Shown here: positions 5,203 through 6,387 of the stretch, one piece after another
Numbering within the stretch: the first letter of the stretch is position 1
How the letters are laid out: every line of letters starts with the position of its first letter
Translations under genes and position numbers: made by a program
From: Metaruminococcus_A sp900762715
GTDB lineage: Bacteria; Bacillota; Clostridia; Oscillospirales; Ruminococcaceae
Length of the DNA: 6,387 nt
NCBI GenBank assembly: GCA_048204295.1
Contig: DBFBLF010000114.1
Span: forward strand, 1 to 6,387
Direction of reading: 5' to 3'
Notes under the pieces: generated by a model
Databases searched by the model: none
Told to the model about the DNA's origin: nothing
Seen by the model: the letters and a program-made list of their open reading frames with translations, nothing else

Positions 5203-6150
5203 CTATTCGAGCGGCACCGGCACAGAAGCAAGAATCTCCTCTACAATTCCAGCGGCCGTGTCTGAATCACGCAGGGATATTCCACCCTTGCAGAGGATCC
5301 TGTGCCCGATAACAGAAAACGCCATTGCCTTTACATCATCAGGCGTTACATAATCCCGGCCTTCAAAGGCGGCCCTTACCTGGGAGGCCCGCATCAGTGC
5401 AAGGCTTCCACGAGGACTGACCCCCAACCGAACGTTCGGGTGGTTCCGACTCGCTTCAGAAATACTTACAATATACTGCCGGACGTCGCCAGAAAGCGCA
5501 ACGCTGCGAACTGCTTTCTGCGCCTCGGTCACTTCCTGCCTTGAAACAACAGCTTTTACTTCACTCAACGGGCTTTCCCGCTCAAAACGGCCCAGCATTT
5601 CGGCCTCAGCATCCCTTTCCGGGTATCCAACTGATAGCTTCATGAGGAAGCGGTCCATCTGTGCCTCCGGAAGCGGATAGGTGCCCTGGGTCTCAATAGG
5701 GTTTTGGGTTGCAATTACAAAAAAAGGCTCCTCCAGGCGGTAGGTTGAAGCATCTACGGTAATCTGCCCCTCCTCCATGCACTCCAGCAGGCTCGACTGG
5801 GTTCTTGGGGTGGCGCGGTTAATTTCGTCTGCCAAAAGAATATTCGTAAATATAGGCCCGGAACGAAAAACAAAATCTCCCAGCTTCTGGTTATAATAAT
5901 TGATTCCTGTCAGATCGGACGGCAAAAGATCCGGTGTAAACTGAACCCGGGTGCAGGTACAGTCGACTGACGCGGCCAGCGTTTTTGCCAGGGTGGTTTT
6001 TCCCGTACCCGGCATATCTTCCAGCAGGACATGGCCAGAAGCAAAAAGGGCGATTAAAACCTTGTCAACCACGTCGTCCTTCCCTACAATAACCTTTGAA
6101 ATATTCTTCCGAAGCCGCTCGGAAATTCCTTTTACATTTCCTATTTCCAC
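5203..6150 (-). CDS. MoxR-family AAA+ ATPase
   Basis: This 315-residue protein is the normal length for the family. Walker A is DMPGTGKTT (45-53, Lys51). Walker B is NILLADE (103-109, Asp108/Glu109), followed by INRATPRTQSSLLECMEEGQ (110-129). Sensor 1 is ATQNP (147-151). The MoxR signature GTYPLPEAQMDRF is at 156-168, and the lid contains GVSPRGSLAL (243-252). All catalytic residues are present. MoxR proteins form ATP-driven rings that remodel or activate partner proteins, often together with a DUF58/vWA protein encoded next door, as here. The start is GTG at 6150, supported by AAAGGAGG (6158-6165) seven bases upstream. It is the first gene of the operon. No regulator is encoded nearby; control probably acts at the promoter at 6178-6211. 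The client is unknown. The B. subtilis counterpart by context would be yeaC, but no symbol is assigned. Confidence 0.96.
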   Translation of the reverse strand: MEIGNVKGISERLRKNISKVIVGKDDVVDKVLIALFASGHVLLEDMPGTGKTTLAKTLAASVDCTCTRVQFTPDLLPSDLTGINYYNQKLGDFVFRSGPIFTNILLADEINRATPRTQSSLLECMEEGQITVDASTYRLEEPFFVIATQNPIETQGTYPLPEAQMDRFLMKLSVGYPERDAEAEMLGRFERESPLSEVKAVVSRQEVTEAQKAVRSVALSGDVRQYIVSISEASRNHPNVRLGVSPRGSLALMRASQVRAAFEGRDYVTPDDVKAMAFSVIGHRILCKGGISLRDSDTAAGIVEEILASVPVPLE

Positions 6151-6157
6151 AAGATGC

Positions 6158-6165
6158 CCTCCTTT
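6158..6165 (-). promoter_or_regulatory. Ribosome binding site deciding the GTG start of the MoxR ATPase
   Basis: AAAGGAGG on the minus strand is the ideal anti-16S match, seven bases before GTG 6150. No in-frame ATG lies near, so the GTG start is secure. Confidence 0.88.
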
Positions 6166-6177
6166 AAGACTAAGTCT

Positions 6178-6211
6178 ATTATATCATAATACTTCCGGGA
6201 CTTCCCGTCAA
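6178..6211 (-). promoter_or_regulatory. Promoter of the MoxR operon
   Basis: On the minus strand TTGACG (6206-6211) is followed after 17 bases by TATGAT (6183-6188). Overlapping it is TGATATAAT, an extended -10 with a perfect TATAAT (6178-6183), but at 22 bases from the -35. Either could set the start, predicted around 6170-6176. The spacer holds the inverted repeat CGGGA-CT-TCCCG (6196-6207), and AGACT-A-AGTCT (6167-6177) covers the start site; both could be regulator sites. Confidence 0.75.
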
Positions 6212-6282
6212 TTAAAACAAAAACCGCTCTGGGTTAAGCAAAGAAATTCACCGATACACACAACAGGATTTTTAAAACACAT

Positions 6283-6316
6283 AAAAAATCCCCGGATGAA
6301 TTCATCCGGGAATTTT
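6283..6316 (-). terminator. Palindromic intrinsic terminator of the gene upstream of the MoxR operon
   Basis: A 20-bp palindrome, CCCGGATGAA/TTCATCCGGG (6291-6310), is extended by a G-U pair and five A-T pairs to 6285-6316. On the minus strand it ends in TTTTTT (6283-6288). It lies 20 bases beyond the stop codon at 6336. The plus strand also has a T-rich tail, so it may be bidirectional. It insulates the MoxR promoter from upstream transcription. Confidence 0.88.
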
Positions 6317-6335
6317 ATTTCAATAAAAAAACGGC

Positions 6336-6387
6336 TCAGCGGATATAAAACGCCTTATCGTTTAAAAAATCAGACAAAACCCAAGGC
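6336..6387 (-). CDS. C-terminal end of an unidentified gene
   Basis: Sixteen codons on the minus strand read PWVLSDFLNDKAFYIR and end with TGA at 6336-6338. The frame is open to the window edge; of the other two minus frames, one stops at its sixth codon and the other at its eighth. Its placement just before a strong minus-strand terminator supports a real gene end. The fragment is too short to assign a family. Confidence 0.5.
   Translation of the reverse strand, partial: PWVLSDFLNDKAFYIR

Noticed and set aside
5178..5231. Upstream TTG start for the DUF58 gene
   Set aside because: It would overlap the MoxR gene by 29 bases, adds an Arg/Cys-rich stub before the hydrophobic segment, and lacks the well-spaced ribosome site that ATG 5177 has.

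Overview
The window looks like chromosomal DNA of a Gram-positive Clostridia-type bacterium (Bacillota), possibly a gut Oscillospiraceae/Ruminococcaceae relative. The grounds are AGGAGG-type ribosome sites about 7 nt before each start, a GTG start, textbook TTGACA/TATAAT promoters, many intrinsic terminators and moderate GC with AT-rich spacers. The exact taxon cannot be read from the sequence. Every gene supported here lies on the minus strand, so transcription runs from high to low coordinates. The long plus-strand reading frames are shadows.

Layout in transcription order: (1) 6336-6387, the last 16 codons of an unidentified gene, closed by a palindromic terminator (6283-6316). (2) 6150 to 2552, a compact three-gene operon with its own promoter (6178-6211): a MoxR-type AAA+ ATPase, a DUF58 protein, and a nine-segment membrane protein with a cytosolic DUF4129-like tail. 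This is the familiar MoxR / DUF58 / membrane-partner cassette (compare B. subtilis yeaC-yeaD-yebA), but the third protein has no recognisable transglutaminase domain. (3) A 44-nt inverted repeat (2508-2551) abuts the operon's last stop codon. (4) A consensus promoter (2456-2484), a terminator-like hairpin with a T7 tract (2400-2428), and only then tRNA-Gln(CTG) at 2316-2391, followed by its terminator (2273-2307). (5) About 475 bases without a convincing gene (1798-2272), rich in inverted repeats. (6) A DUF362 double-[4Fe-4S] protein (670-1797) and its terminator (606-642). (7) A perfect consensus promoter (570-598) driving a multi-pass membrane protein that runs off the left edge (1-527).

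The operon probably forms a membrane-associated chaperone/assembly module: the MoxR ATPase remodels a client with the DUF58 adaptor, and the DUF4129-tailed protein is the membrane platform. The other genes are separate transcription units.

Most of the window is conventional. The parts that deserve a second look are the hairpin plus U-tract placed between the tRNA-Gln promoter and the tRNA, the inverted-repeat-rich leader of the DUF362 gene with mutually exclusive hairpins, and the variant MoxR cassette. I did not find a clearly new defence, mobile or biosynthetic system.
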